Assembly (NCBI RefSeq): GCF_024448165.1
Contig: NZ_JAMOLN010000007.1
Span: 33,554-97,553, forward strand
DNA length: 64,000 bases
DNA from: Streptomyces longispororuber
GTDB taxonomy: Bacteria > Actinomycetota > Actinomycetes > Streptomycetales > Streptomycetaceae
Reading direction: 5' to 3'
Shown here: one piece after another, positions 20,034 through 27,848 of the stretch
Layout of the letters: every line of letters starts with the position of its first letter
Position numbering within the stretch: the first letter of the stretch is position 1
Notes under the pieces: generated by a model
What the model was told of the DNA's origin: nothing
Database searches by the model: none
What the model saw: only the letters and a program-made list of their open reading frames with translations
Position numbers and translations under genes: made by a program

Positions 20034-21425
20034 TTACGCCTCGCGGCCGACGCGGCGCAGCGAGCGGTCGGCGAGGCTCACGACCAGGAACAGCGCGGCG
20101 ACCGCGACGAGCAGCCAGGCCAGGTCGTGCAGTCCTGCGGTGGTGGCGCCGTCCTGGAAGAAGGCGGCGTTCGCGGCGGCCGCGAGCAGCGCGCCAAGGT
20201 AGGTGAAGGTGCGCAGGAGCCCGGCGGACGCCCCCATGCGGGCCGGGTCGGCCTGGGCGTAAAGGGCGTTCTGGTTGGCGAGTCCGTTGAGCCCCTGCGG
20301 GACGCCGAAGACCACGCCGACCAGGATGAGCAGCCAGACGGGACTGTCGGCGCCGAGGAACAACAGAGAGGCGCAGCCGACGAGTTGGAGGACGGCGCCG
20401 ACGGCGAGCTTGCCGCGCACCTGGGGACGGCGGCCGGTGAGCACCGTGACGGCGAGCGCCGCCAGCGACATCGGCAGCAGGAGCAGCCCGGCCGCCGAGG
20501 CGCCCAGCCCGCGGCCCTCCTGGAGCCACTGCGCGTAGCCGTACAGGAAGACGTACGCGGTGGTGTACGCGAGGAGTTGCCGGGCGTAGGTCGCGAGCAG
20601 CGGTCCGTTGCCGCCCAGGACCCGCAGGTCGAGGAAGGGCGCGGGGGCGCCGCGCTCACGGCGGACGAACAGGGCGCCCGCGGCCAGGCCGATCAGGAGC
20701 AGGTACGCGTGCGCGAGGCCGGGCCCCATCAGGAACAGCATGAACGCGGTCAGCGACGCGGCGAACAGCACCATCCCGGGCACGTCGGTGCCCGCGTCGG
20801 ACCGCTCGCCCTTCGGGGTCCTGGGCAGTCGCCGCGCGCCGAGGACCAGACAGGCCGCCGACAGCGGCACGTTGATCCCGAAGATCAGGTGCCAGCCGCC
20901 CACCCCGATGAGGACGCCGCCGAGCGTCGGCCCGACGACGGAGATGACCTGGGAGGACGCCGACAGGGTGGCGAGGATGCCGCTGGGGCTCTTCAGTCCG
21001 GTGCGCTCCGACTCGGTGCGCAGCAGCGACATCGAGGCGGGGTACGCGGCGGAGGTGCCGAAGCCCAGCAGGACCCGCGAGACGACCAGCACCCACAGGT
21101 CAGGGGCGAGCACGCCGACGAGTCCCGCGACGCCGACCAGCGCGGTGCCCACGAGATAGAGGCGGCGCGGCCCGAACGCGTCGACGAGCCGGCCGATGAC
21201 CGGCTGGCCGACGGCGGTGGCGAGGTAGAGCCCCGAGACGAGCCAGGCCGTCTGCGAGGGCGGTGCGCCGAAGGCGCGGCCGATGGGGATCAGCGCGACC
21301 GCGAGCATCGAGGAGTTGATCGGGTTGAGCACCGAGCCCAGGACCATCGGCGCGACCAGCCGGCGGTCGAAGCCGCCCGGCCCGGCGGGCCGGGCGCGGC
21401 GGATGCGCTCGGATATCCGGCTCAC
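20034..21425 (-). CDS. MFS drug-efflux-type transporter (DHA2-like)
   Basis: 463-residue multi-TM major facilitator. RRLVAPMVLGSVLNPINSSM begins TM1, WLVSGLYLATAVGQPVIGRLVDAFGPRR carries motif A, and the conserved motif after TM5 reads SQVISVVGPTLGGVLIG. The GTG start at 21425 overlaps the MarR stop by 4 nt, so regulator and pump are co-translated, a common layout for efflux pumps derepressed by their substrate. Confidence 0.88.
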   Translation of the reverse strand: MSRISERIRRARPAGPGGFDRRLVAPMVLGSVLNPINSSMLAVALIPIGRAFGAPPSQTAWLVSGLYLATAVGQPVIGRLVDAFGPRRLYLVGTALVGVAGLVGVLAPDLWVLVVSRVLLGFGTSAAYPASMSLLRTESERTGLKSPSGILATLSASSQVISVVGPTLGGVLIGVGGWHLIFGINVPLSAACLVLGARRLPRTPKGERSDAGTDVPGMVLFAASLTAFMLFLMGPGLAHAYLLLIGLAAGALFVRRERGAPAPFLDLRVLGGNGPLLATYARQLLAYTTAYVFLYGYAQWLQEGRGLGASAAGLLLLPMSLAALAVTVLTGRRPQVRGKLAVGAVLQLVGCASLLFLGADSPVWLLILVGVVFGVPQGLNGLANQNALYAQADPARMGASAGLLRTFTYLGALLAAAANAAFFQDGATTAGLHDLAWLLVAVAALFLVVSLADRSLRRVGREA

Positions 21426-21880
21426 GCCTGGGCCACCTCGTCGATCAGCGCCATGGCGGTGACCACGGCCCGGATCTGCTCCTCGGTGCCGTGCTCCTGG
21501 AGGGCGCGGGCGAGCCACGCCTGCCGGGCGCGCCGGACGCCCTGCCGGCGCTCGTGGCCCAGCTCGGTGAGGGCGACGAGCTGCCGGCGGCCGTCGTCCG
21601 GGTCCTGGCTGCGCCGGACGATCCCGGCCTGCTCCAGGGCGATGACGGTCTTGGCCATGGACTGCGGCCGTACGCCCTCGATGGCCGCCAGATCGCTGGC
21701 GGACGCCGGGCCCTGCTTGGAGAGCCGGGAGATGACGGAGGCCTGCGCGGAGGAGATGTCCTCCTGCCCCTCCAGTTCCTCCAGGGCGCGCAGCCTCCGG
21801 AGCAGGCGGCCGACGACCACCCAGACGTCTGCGGCCGCCTGGGCGGCGGCTTCGGAGACGGGTTCTTCGTTCTCGGTCAT
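21422..21880 (-). CDS. MarR-family regulator of the adjacent efflux pump
   Basis: 152 residues from ATG 21880. The winged helix has ISSAQASVISRLSKQGPASASDLAAIEGVRPQSMAK (HTH) and RSQDPDDGRRQLVALTELG (wing). First gene of a two-gene operon with the MFS pump. Its upstream region contains a 32-bp inverted repeat, so it is probably autoregulated and responds to a small toxic compound. Confidence 0.9.
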   Translation of the reverse strand: MTENEEPVSEAAAQAAADVWVVVGRLLRRLRALEELEGQEDISSAQASVISRLSKQGPASASDLAAIEGVRPQSMAKTVIALEQAGIVRRSQDPDDGRRQLVALTELGHERRQGVRRARQAWLARALQEHGTEEQIRAVVTAMALIDEVAQA

Positions 21881-21902
21881 GCCTTCACCGTAGATCGACA
21901 GC

Positions 21903-21934
21903 CCAGGCTGTGCAACCAAGGCTGCACAGTCTGG
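21903..21934. promoter_or_regulatory. Probable MarR operator
   Basis: CTGTGCA (21908-21914) and TGCACAG (21923-21929) are exact inverted repeats separated by 8 nt. The symmetry extends to CCAG/CTGG outside, giving 12-bp arms with one mismatch over 32 bp. It sits 23 nt upstream of the MarR start. Confidence 0.6.
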
Positions 21935-21953
21935 GATGTCCATCCGCACGGGG

Positions 21954-22772
21954 TCAGGCGAGCGGTTCCTGGAGTTCGGTCACCCAGTCCGCACGGTCCT
22001 CGGGGCATTCCAGGTTGATCTCTCTGGGGTATCCGGCGGAGCGGTGCCCGTGGGCGTCGATCCAGCGGGCGAGCGTCTGGACCGAGGGCAGGACGGCGTC
22101 CATCGACCCCCGGTGCACGAGGGTCGCGGCGCGCTCGACGGGCGGCAGGTCGAGCACCCGCACCCCGTCTCCGCTGTCGCCGCCGTCGCGCGGCGCGGCC
22201 GACACCTCGACACCCGCGTGGACGAGGATGCCGCCGTCCGGCGCGTCCTCGTAACGGGCGATGCCCGGTCCCGTGGGCTGGATGCCGGCCACGCCGAGGC
22301 GCCGGAACAGCTCCTCGTACAACGGCTGGATGACCGGCCCGATGGTGTCGAAGTCCGGTGCGACAGCGGTGAGTTCGGCGACGCGGACCGCGGGCAGCTG
22401 CTTGATGACGACGTCTTCGGCGGGCATGTGCCCCTCGCTCTCGATGGACCGGAGCCGCGCCTCGACCTGGCCGAGCCGGGCGGCCGCCGCCGCGATGTCC
22501 GCCTCCAGGTCCGCCCGCCGCAACCGCAGCATGGCGCGCAACTGCTCGGCGTCGACCTCGTCGTCGAGGATCTCGCGGACCTGCTGCAGGGTGAAGCCGA
22601 GGTCCTTGAGGGCGATGACGCGGTTGAGCCGGGCGAGCTGGGCCGCCGTGTAGTGGCGGTAGCCGGTGGCGGGGTCGACGTGGGCGGGGCGCAGCAGTCC
22701 GGTCGCGTCGTAGTGGCGCAGCATCCGGACCGAGACGCGGCCGTGGCGGGCGAAGTCTCCGATGGTGAACAT
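21954..22772 (-). CDS. MerR-family regulator with GyrI-like effector domain
   Basis: 272 residues. The N-terminal MerR HTH is MFTIGDFARHGRVSVRMLRHYDATGLL with RHYTAAQLARL, followed by the dimerisation coiled coil. The C-terminal half resembles BmrR/GyrI multidrug-binding domains. ATG 22772 has GGAG upstream. The promoter shows the 19-bp MerR-type spacer with a palindrome inside it, indicating autoregulation. The target besides itself may be the divergent SGNH hydrolase gene. Confidence 0.9.
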   Translation of the reverse strand: MFTIGDFARHGRVSVRMLRHYDATGLLRPAHVDPATGYRHYTAAQLARLNRVIALKDLGFTLQQVREILDDEVDAEQLRAMLRLRRADLEADIAAAAARLGQVEARLRSIESEGHMPAEDVVIKQLPAVRVAELTAVAPDFDTIGPVIQPLYEELFRRLGVAGIQPTGPGIARYEDAPDGGILVHAGVEVSAAPRDGGDSGDGVRVLDLPPVERAATLVHRGSMDAVLPSVQTLARWIDAHGHRSAGYPREINLECPEDRADWVTELQEPLA

Positions 22773-22781
22773 GGTGTCTCC

Positions 22782-22812
22782 ACTCCACGGCCTCACACGG
22801 TGTGAGGGTCAA
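22782..22812 (-). promoter_or_regulatory. MerR-type promoter with operator inside a 19-bp spacer
   Basis: On the minus strand TTGACC (22807-22812), a 19-nt spacer, then TGGAGT (22782-22787). CCTCACAC-N-GTGTGAGG (22791-22807), a perfect 8-bp-arm repeat, fills the spacer. Over-long spacers with an internal palindrome are the hallmark of MerR-activated promoters. Confidence 0.7.
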
Positions 22813-22914
22813 CCTCATCATCGCCGCCGCACCCTTCGCACCATTGACGCGCTCGGCCCCCACCCGTACGTTCCGTCGCGCCGTCACACCTCCGTCACGG
22901 AAGGAACGACGCCC

Positions 22915-24288
22915 ATGCCCAGACGCCCCATTCCCGGAGGCCCGGTGCCCGGACGCCTCGTGTCCAGACGCGGCACCCTCCGACGCGACACCTTCGGACG
23001 CACCCTGCTCCGCCGCTCCCTCGCCCTACTGGCGCTTCCCCTCGCCGGTCTGCTGGCCGTCCTCGCCCTGCCGCCGTCGGCGCACGGCGCGGGCGGCGGG
23101 TGGACCGGCAGCTGGGCGGCCGCGCCCACCGGGGTGCCCGGCACCGACACGACGACGTTCGAGGACGTGACGCTGCGGCAGATCGTGCACCTCAGCGTCG
23201 CCGGCCGTGCCGTGCGGGTCCGGCTCACGAACGAGTTCGGCAGCACCCCGCTGACCATCGGCGCGGCCCACGTCGCGCGCCGGGCCGACGGCGGCCCCGG
23301 CACCGCCGTCGATCCCGCCACCGACCGGACCCTGCGGTTCGGCGGCCGGACCACGACGACGCTCGCGGCGGGCGCACAGGTGTGGAGCGACCCGGTCGCC
23401 CTGGCCACCGAGGCGGGCGGCGACCTCGTCGTCAGCCTCTATCTGCCGCAGCGCACTCCCGGCAGCACGATCCACTCCTCCGCGTTCCAGCACGGCTACG
23501 TCGCGGCGGGCAACGTCGCGGGCAAGCCCGACATCACGCCGACGCAGACCATCACGAACCGCCGCTTCCTGTCCGGCGTCTCGGTCGACCGGCAGCGCAG
23601 CCGGGCGGCTTCGGCGCTGGTCACGTTCGGGGACTCCATCACGGACGGCTCCAACACCCGGATCGACGCGAACCACCGCTGGCCGGACCTGCTGGCGGAG
23701 CGGCTGCGCGGCGACCGCGAGCTGGCCGCCACCGGCGTGCTGAACGCGGGCATCGGCGGCAACCGGCTGCTGCGCGACCCGAACCCGCCGCAGGGCTCCC
23801 CCGCCGAGTCGTACGCGGCGTACTTCGGGGAGAGCGGGCTCAAGCGCTTCGACCGTGACGTGCTGCGCCAGCCGGGCGCCCGCGCCGTGGTGGTGCTGCT
23901 CGGCGTCAACGACCTCGGCCACCCGGGCACCACCGCGCCCGCCGACGAGGAGGTCACGGCCGCCGAACTCATCGCCGGACACCGGCAGTTGATCCGCCGC
24001 GCGCACGACCACGGCCTCCAGGCCCTGGGCGCGACGATCCTGCCGTTCGAGGGCGACTCGCTGGGCTTCTACACGCCCGAGCGGGAGGCGGCCCGGCAGG
24101 CCCTCAACCGGTGGATCCGGACCAGCGGGGCGTACGACGGAGTCGTCGACTTCGACGCCGCGGTGCGCGATCCACAGCACCCCGGACGGCTGCTCGCCGC
24201 CTACGACAGCGGTGACGGCCTGCATCCCAACGACGCGGGCATGGCCGCGATGGCGCAGGCGTTCCCACTGAAGCTGCTCAGGCGCTGA
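22915..24288 (+). CDS. Secreted SGNH/GDSL hydrolase
   Basis: 457 residues. A long arginine-rich N-region is followed by a hydrophobic core (LALLALPLAGLLAVLAL) and SAHGA-GG, a signal peptide that might use Tat. An N-terminal beta-rich domain (to ~residue 230) precedes the SGNH domain. Catalytic blocks are FGDSITDG (Ser), GIGGN (Gly/Asn) and GDGLHPND (Asp-x2-His equivalent), and VVVLLGVNDLG is block III. Such secreted esterases act on lipids, acetylated polysaccharides or rhamnogalacturonan; the substrate is not known here. AAGGAACG precedes the ATG. Confidence 0.88.
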   Translation: MPRRPIPGGPVPGRLVSRRGTLRRDTFGRTLLRRSLALLALPLAGLLAVLALPPSAHGAGGGWTGSWAAAPTGVPGTDTTTFEDVTLRQIVHLSVAGRAVRVRLTNEFGSTPLTIGAAHVARRADGGPGTAVDPATDRTLRFGGRTTTTLAAGAQVWSDPVALATEAGGDLVVSLYLPQRTPGSTIHSSAFQHGYVAAGNVAGKPDITPTQTITNRRFLSGVSVDRQRSRAASALVTFGDSITDGSNTRIDANHRWPDLLAERLRGDRELAATGVLNAGIGGNRLLRDPNPPQGSPAESYAAYFGESGLKRFDRDVLRQPGARAVVVLLGVNDLGHPGTTAPADEEVTAAELIAGHRQLIRRAHDHGLQALGATILPFEGDSLGFYTPEREAARQALNRWIRTSGAYDGVVDFDAAVRDPQHPGRLLAAYDSGDGLHPNDAGMAAMAQAFPLKLLRR

Positions 24289-24296
24289 CCGGGCGG

Positions 24297-24328
24297 GGTG
24301 GCGGGGGACGATGCCGGCCCCCGCCACC
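24297..24328. terminator. Terminator between the convergent SGNH and GH13 genes
   Basis: GGTGGCGGGGG (24297-24307) pairs exactly with CCCCCGCCACC (24318-24328) around 10 nt. It is followed by a 50-nt pyrimidine-only-like tract built of CTTCC/CTTCCG repeats up to the GH13 stop, which on the other strand is purine-rich. Confidence 0.8.
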
Positions 24329-24378
24329 TCTTCCTCTTCCGCTGCCCCTTCCGCTTCCTCTTCCGCTGCCTCTTCTTG

Positions 24379-26043
24379 CTAGGCCGTCGCCCACCACACG
24401 GTCGTGTCGCCGGGCAGCTCGATATCGCCGTCGGTCACCTCGACCGGCGAGCTGGCGAGCAGGACCGTGCCGGGCGCCGGGATGCGCACCGGGGCGCCGG
24501 TGACGTTGACGGTGCAGGCGAAGCCGGGCCGCTCGAAGGCCAGCACCCCCTCGGGGACGTCGTCCCACCAGACCGGATCGCCGCCGGCGCCGAGCCCCGG
24601 CTGCGCCTGCCGCACCGCGAGCGCGGAACGGTACAGCTCCAGGGTCGAGCCCGGCACCCCGGCCTGCGCCTCGACGCTCAACTCGCCCCAGCCGTCCGGC
24701 TGGGGCAGCCAGCTGCCGCCGTCGCCGAAGCCGTACGAGGAGCCGGTGCGGGTCCACGGGATCGGCACCCGGCAGCCGTCGCGGAACCCGTCCTGCCCTT
24801 CGGCGCGGAAGAAGGAGGGATCCTGCCGCGCCTCGTCCGGCAGGTCGGTGACGTCCGGCAGGCCGAGCTCCTCGCCCTGGTACACGTACGCGGAGCCGGG
24901 CAGGGCCAGCATCAGCAGCGTCGCCGCGCGGGCGCGGCGCAGACCCAGTTCGCGGTCGCCGGCGGTGCGGATCTGGGTGCCGCCGGGCGGGTTCGCGAAC
25001 CGGGTCGCGTGCCGGGTCACATCATGGTTGGACAGCACCCAGGTGGCCGGCGCACCCACAGGGCGCATCGCGTCCAGGGAGGCGTCGACGATCCGCCGCA
25101 GTGCGACCGCGTCCCACGGCGTGCTCAGGTACTGGAAGTTGAAGGCCTGGTGCAGTTCGTCGGGTCGGACGTAGTTCGCGGTCCGCTCGACGGTCGGGGT
25201 CCACGCCTCGGCGACGAAGATCCGCTCGCCGTCGTACTCGTCCAGGATCCGGCGCCAGGTCCGGTAGATCTCGTGCACGCCGTCCTGGTCGAAGAACGGC
25301 GTGACGTCGTTGCCCAGCAGCTTGAGCTGGTCGTGGCCGCCCAGGTCGGGCAGGCCCTCGGCCTTCACCAGGCCGTGGGCGACGTCGACCCGGAAGCCGT
25401 CGACGCCCATGTCGAGCCAGAACCGCAGGATCGAGCGGAACTCGTCCGCCACCGCCGGATGCTCCCAGTTGAAGTCCGGCTGCTCCGGGGCGAACAGGTG
25501 CAGGAACCACGCCCCGTCCGCGACCCTCGTCCACGCCGGGCCGCCGAACACGGACTCCCAGTCGTTGGGCGGCAGTTCGCCGTCCACGCCCTTGCCCGGC
25601 CGGAAGTGGTAGCGGTCCCGCAACGGCGACCCCGGCCCCTCCTCGACGGCCCGCCGGAACCACTCGTGCTGGTCCGAGGAGTGGTTGGGCACGAGGTCGA
25701 CGATGATCCGCAGACCCAGCGCGTGCGCGTCCCTGATCAGCGCGTCCGCGTCCAGGAGCGTGCCGTACATCGGGTCGACGGCCCGGTAGTCGGCGACGTC
25801 GTAGCCGCCGTCCGCCTGCGGCGACGCGTAGAACGGGGACAGCCACACCGCGTCCACGCCCAGCCCCTTCAGGTACGGCAGCCGGCGGCGGATCCCTTCC
25901 AGGTCCCCCGTCCCGTCCCCGTCACTGTCGGCGAAACTGCGGGGATAGACCTGGTAGATGACCGCGTCCCGCCACCAGTCGGTGGGCTCACGGGTCGTGG
26001 TGGCGAGGGCGACGGGCTCGTCCATGGGGTGCTGCTGGTTCAT
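24379..26043 (-). CDS. GH13 alpha-glucosidase
   Basis: 554 residues, cytoplasmic (no signal peptide). WWRDAVIYQVYPRSFADSDGDGTGDL is the start of the (beta/alpha)8 barrel of oligo-1,6-glucosidase/alpha-glucosidase enzymes (GH13 subfamilies 23/30/31). Catalytic residues are visible: nucleophile Asp in GFRVDVAHG (~D220), acid Glu in FVAEAW (~E280), and stabilising Asp in LSNHDVTRH (~D342). Hydrolyses maltose-type oligosaccharides from the non-reducing end. ATG 26043 is used; TTG 26052 and ATG 26025 are alternatives without better ribosome sites. No sugar transporter is adjacent. Confidence 0.92.
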   Translation of the reverse strand: MNQQHPMDEPVALATTTREPTDWWRDAVIYQVYPRSFADSDGDGTGDLEGIRRRLPYLKGLGVDAVWLSPFYASPQADGGYDVADYRAVDPMYGTLLDADALIRDAHALGLRIIVDLVPNHSSDQHEWFRRAVEEGPGSPLRDRYHFRPGKGVDGELPPNDWESVFGGPAWTRVADGAWFLHLFAPEQPDFNWEHPAVADEFRSILRFWLDMGVDGFRVDVAHGLVKAEGLPDLGGHDQLKLLGNDVTPFFDQDGVHEIYRTWRRILDEYDGERIFVAEAWTPTVERTANYVRPDELHQAFNFQYLSTPWDAVALRRIVDASLDAMRPVGAPATWVLSNHDVTRHATRFANPPGGTQIRTAGDRELGLRRARAATLLMLALPGSAYVYQGEELGLPDVTDLPDEARQDPSFFRAEGQDGFRDGCRVPIPWTRTGSSYGFGDGGSWLPQPDGWGELSVEAQAGVPGSTLELYRSALAVRQAQPGLGAGGDPVWWDDVPEGVLAFERPGFACTVNVTGAPVRIPAPGTVLLASSPVEVTDGDIELPGDTTVWWATA

Positions 26044-26504
26044 GGGGGACAAGGTAGAAGAAGGCTGCGCCCGGGACGGCGATCAACACCGCGAACTTGC
26101 CCGACCTGCCGGAACCCCGGTCAACCGACCCCGGCCGCAACCGAGTTGAACGCTGCTGCGACCCTCTCCGTAGGAGACTGCAGACCGGCGTCGAGCCGGG
26201 ACCGACGGGGGCCGTGCGGGAGGTACGGATGGTGCGCAGAGCGCTCCGCTGATCGTTTTCTCTTCCTCTCAGGTATTTCCTGAATTCCTTTTTCCGCCGC
26301 TCGGAGTCGGGCTTCCCGCTGCCCGAAATTCCTCGGAGAACCCGTCCCGACCCGTCCCGAATCCCTTCCGAACACGTCTCGAAATTATTTTCCGGACGTC
26401 TCCGTTCCTCGTTGACAGGCCCGAATGCGGGTGCTGATGCTGGGAGCACATCAGCGATTCCGGGAATTCGCACAAGTCCAATCTCTCCGGGAAGGGGGAA
26501 CGCC
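26044..26504. other. 461-nt intergenic region of lower GC before the peptide operon
   Basis: No supported gene. The base composition is clearly more A/T-rich than the flanks between about 26250 and 26400 (runs such as gaaattattttcc). It holds direct repeats CCCGTCCCGA at 26301-26310 and 26310-26320. The promoter of the peptide gene lies at its right end and the GH13 promoter must lie at its left end. Confidence 0.6.
26412..26441 (+). promoter_or_regulatory. Promoter of the peptide operon
   Basis: A consensus -35, TTGACA (26412-26417), an 18-nt spacer and GATGCT (26436-26441) as -10. The start would be near 26448, leaving a 57-nt leader with AAGGGGG just ahead of the peptide ATG. Confidence 0.55.
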
Positions 26505-26585
26505 ATGAAGAAGATTTCCGTCCGCAAGGCCGGTCCGATCCGTCTGACCACCGCCTGCTACTACCTCTGCGGCGACGCCGCGTAA
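26505..26585 (+). CDS. 26-residue candidate RiPP precursor or signalling peptide
   Basis: Too short for routine gene callers. ATG 26505 is preceded at ideal spacing by AAGGGGGAA, one of the strongest ribosome sites in the window. The product has a basic leader-like N-terminus (MKKISVRKAGPIRL) and a short C-terminus TTACYYLCGDAA with two cysteines three residues apart, ending in TAA. It has its own upstream promoter and a strong hairpin right after the stop, as is usual when a precursor must be made in excess over its enzymes. The next gene encodes an RRE-like/M50 membrane protease. The mature form, any crosslink and the function are unknown; I do not recognise the peptide family. Confidence 0.75.
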   Translation: MKKISVRKAGPIRLTTACYYLCGDAA

Positions 26586-26600
26586 GTCCTGCCCGCGGCT

Positions 26601-26632
26601 CGGAGCCGGGCCACCTTCGGGGCCCGGCTCCG
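26601..26632 (+). terminator. Attenuator hairpin between peptide and protease genes
   Basis: CGGAGCCGGGCC (26601-26612) pairs perfectly with GGCCCGGCTCCG (26621-26632) around an 8-nt loop. It lies 15 nt after the peptide stop and 22 nt before the next ATG. Probably a partial terminator that keeps downstream expression low, and it may protect the short peptide mRNA. Confidence 0.75.
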
Positions 26633-26654
26633 GTTCCTCACAGAGAGGTGCGCG

Positions 26655-27848
26655 ATGAGCACGACCGTGCGTCTGCACCGGCTCACGATGGTGGCCGAGG
26701 ACGACGGCGTCATGATCGGCCGGCCCGAGACCGGGTCGTACGCGGTGTTCCCCGAGGAGGGGGCGCAGGCCCTGCGGATGTTCGCCGACGGGCTGCCGGT
26801 GGCCGAGGTGGCCGACTGGTACGAGCGGGTCTGCGGGGCGCCGCTCGATATGGACGACTTCCTGGAGACCCTGTCCGAGCTGGGGTTCCTCCGGACGGAC
26901 GAGGCGCAGCCCGACGCCCCCACGGTCCGCTGGCAGGGGCTCGGGCGACTCCTTTTCGGGGTGCCCGCCTGGCTGGCGTACGGCGTCGTCGTGGCGGGCG
27001 CGGTGACCGTGATGGTCCGCGATCCCGGGCTCAGGCCCTCGTACCACCAGGTGTTCTTCACCCACGACCTGTCGCTGATCCCGATCACGATCTTCGCGCT
27101 CGCCATTCCGTGCATCGTGATCCACGAGGGGTTCCACGCGCTCGCCGGCCGCAGGCTCGGCCTGCCGTCGACGCTGGGAATCGGGCGGCGGCTCTACTAC
27201 CTGGTCGCGGAGACCCGGCTCGATTCCCTGCTGAGCGTCGACCGCCGCAAACGCTATCTTCCGTTCTGCGCGGGCATGGTGGCCGATGTCGTCCTGTTGT
27301 GCGGACTCACCCTGACGTCGCTCGCGCTCGACGGTCATGGAATTCCGTCGTGGATTCACAAACTCTGTCTCGCTGTCGCATTCACCTGCGTCCTGCGACT
27401 CATCTGGCAATTCCTGTTCTATCTGGAGACCGACATCTATTACGTGGTGACGACCGCGGCCCGCTGCACGGATCTGCAGAACGCGACGCGTTTCCGGATC
27501 CGCAGCGGCGTACGGCGCGCGCTGCGTCTCGCTCCGCCCGTCCCGGACACCGAGTGGTCCGAGCGCGACCGGGCGGTGGCCCGCTGGTACGCGCCGCTGC
27601 TCATCGCCGGGTACGGGTTCTCGCTGGCCTCGCTCGCCTGGGCCGGCCTCCCCACCGCGCTGCACTTCTGGTCGACGATCGCCGGCCGGCTGAGCGGCGC
27701 CGACACCTCGTTCTGGGAACTGGTCGACGCGGCGGGCTTCATCGCCCTGTCGGCCCTGCAGATCGGGCTGCTCGTCCACGTCACGCTGCGCGACCGGCGC
27801 GCCCGGTCCCGCCCTCCCACGCCGTCCTCCGAAGGAGCCCTGACATGA
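26655..27848 (+). CDS. M50 (site-2-protease-like) membrane metallopeptidase with N-terminal PqqD/RRE-like domain
   Basis: 397 residues. Residues ~8-85 read as a PqqD-like winged domain: conserved sheet LTMVAEDDGVMIGRPETGSYAVF, helices AQALRMFADGLPVAEVADWY and LDMDDFLETLSELGFL. Such domains (RREs) bind RiPP leader peptides. The rest is a polytopic membrane protein with HEGFH (HExxH, residues 157-161) inside the second membrane helix and a likely third metal ligand in FYLETDIYYVV (~D260), as in M50 peptidases of peptide-maturation loci. About six TM segments. AGAGAGGTG precedes the ATG. It overlaps the TPR gene by 4 nt. Codon use in 27100-27450 is less GC-biased than in neighbours, suggesting transfer. 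Likely binds and cleaves the 26-residue peptide. Confidence 0.85.
   Translation: MSTTVRLHRLTMVAEDDGVMIGRPETGSYAVFPEEGAQALRMFADGLPVAEVADWYERVCGAPLDMDDFLETLSELGFLRTDEAQPDAPTVRWQGLGRLLFGVPAWLAYGVVVAGAVTVMVRDPGLRPSYHQVFFTHDLSLIPITIFALAIPCIVIHEGFHALAGRRLGLPSTLGIGRRLYYLVAETRLDSLLSVDRRKRYLPFCAGMVADVVLLCGLTLTSLALDGHGIPSWIHKLCLAVAFTCVLRLIWQFLFYLETDIYYVVTTAARCTDLQNATRFRIRSGVRRALRLAPPVPDTEWSERDRAVARWYAPLLIAGYGFSLASLAWAGLPTALHFWSTIAGRLSGADTSFWELVDAAGFIALSALQIGLLVHVTLRDRRARSRPPTPSSEGALT

Noticed and set aside
17739..21893. 1384-codon plus-strand frame opposite NCS1, isochorismatase and MFS genes
   Set aside because: Low-complexity Glu/Gln/Arg shadow of well supported minus-strand genes.
24328..24378. CTTCC-rich repeat as possible regulatory or coding element
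   Set aside because: Lies between two convergent stops right behind a terminator stem; best seen as its pyrimidine tail.
26425..26508. 27-codon ORF (starts MRVLMLGAHQ) whose TGA overlaps the ATG of the 26-aa peptide gene
   Set aside because: The ATGA overlap is tempting, but its ATG lies within the predicted -35/-10 spacer, it has no ribosome site, and the product has no precursor-like features.
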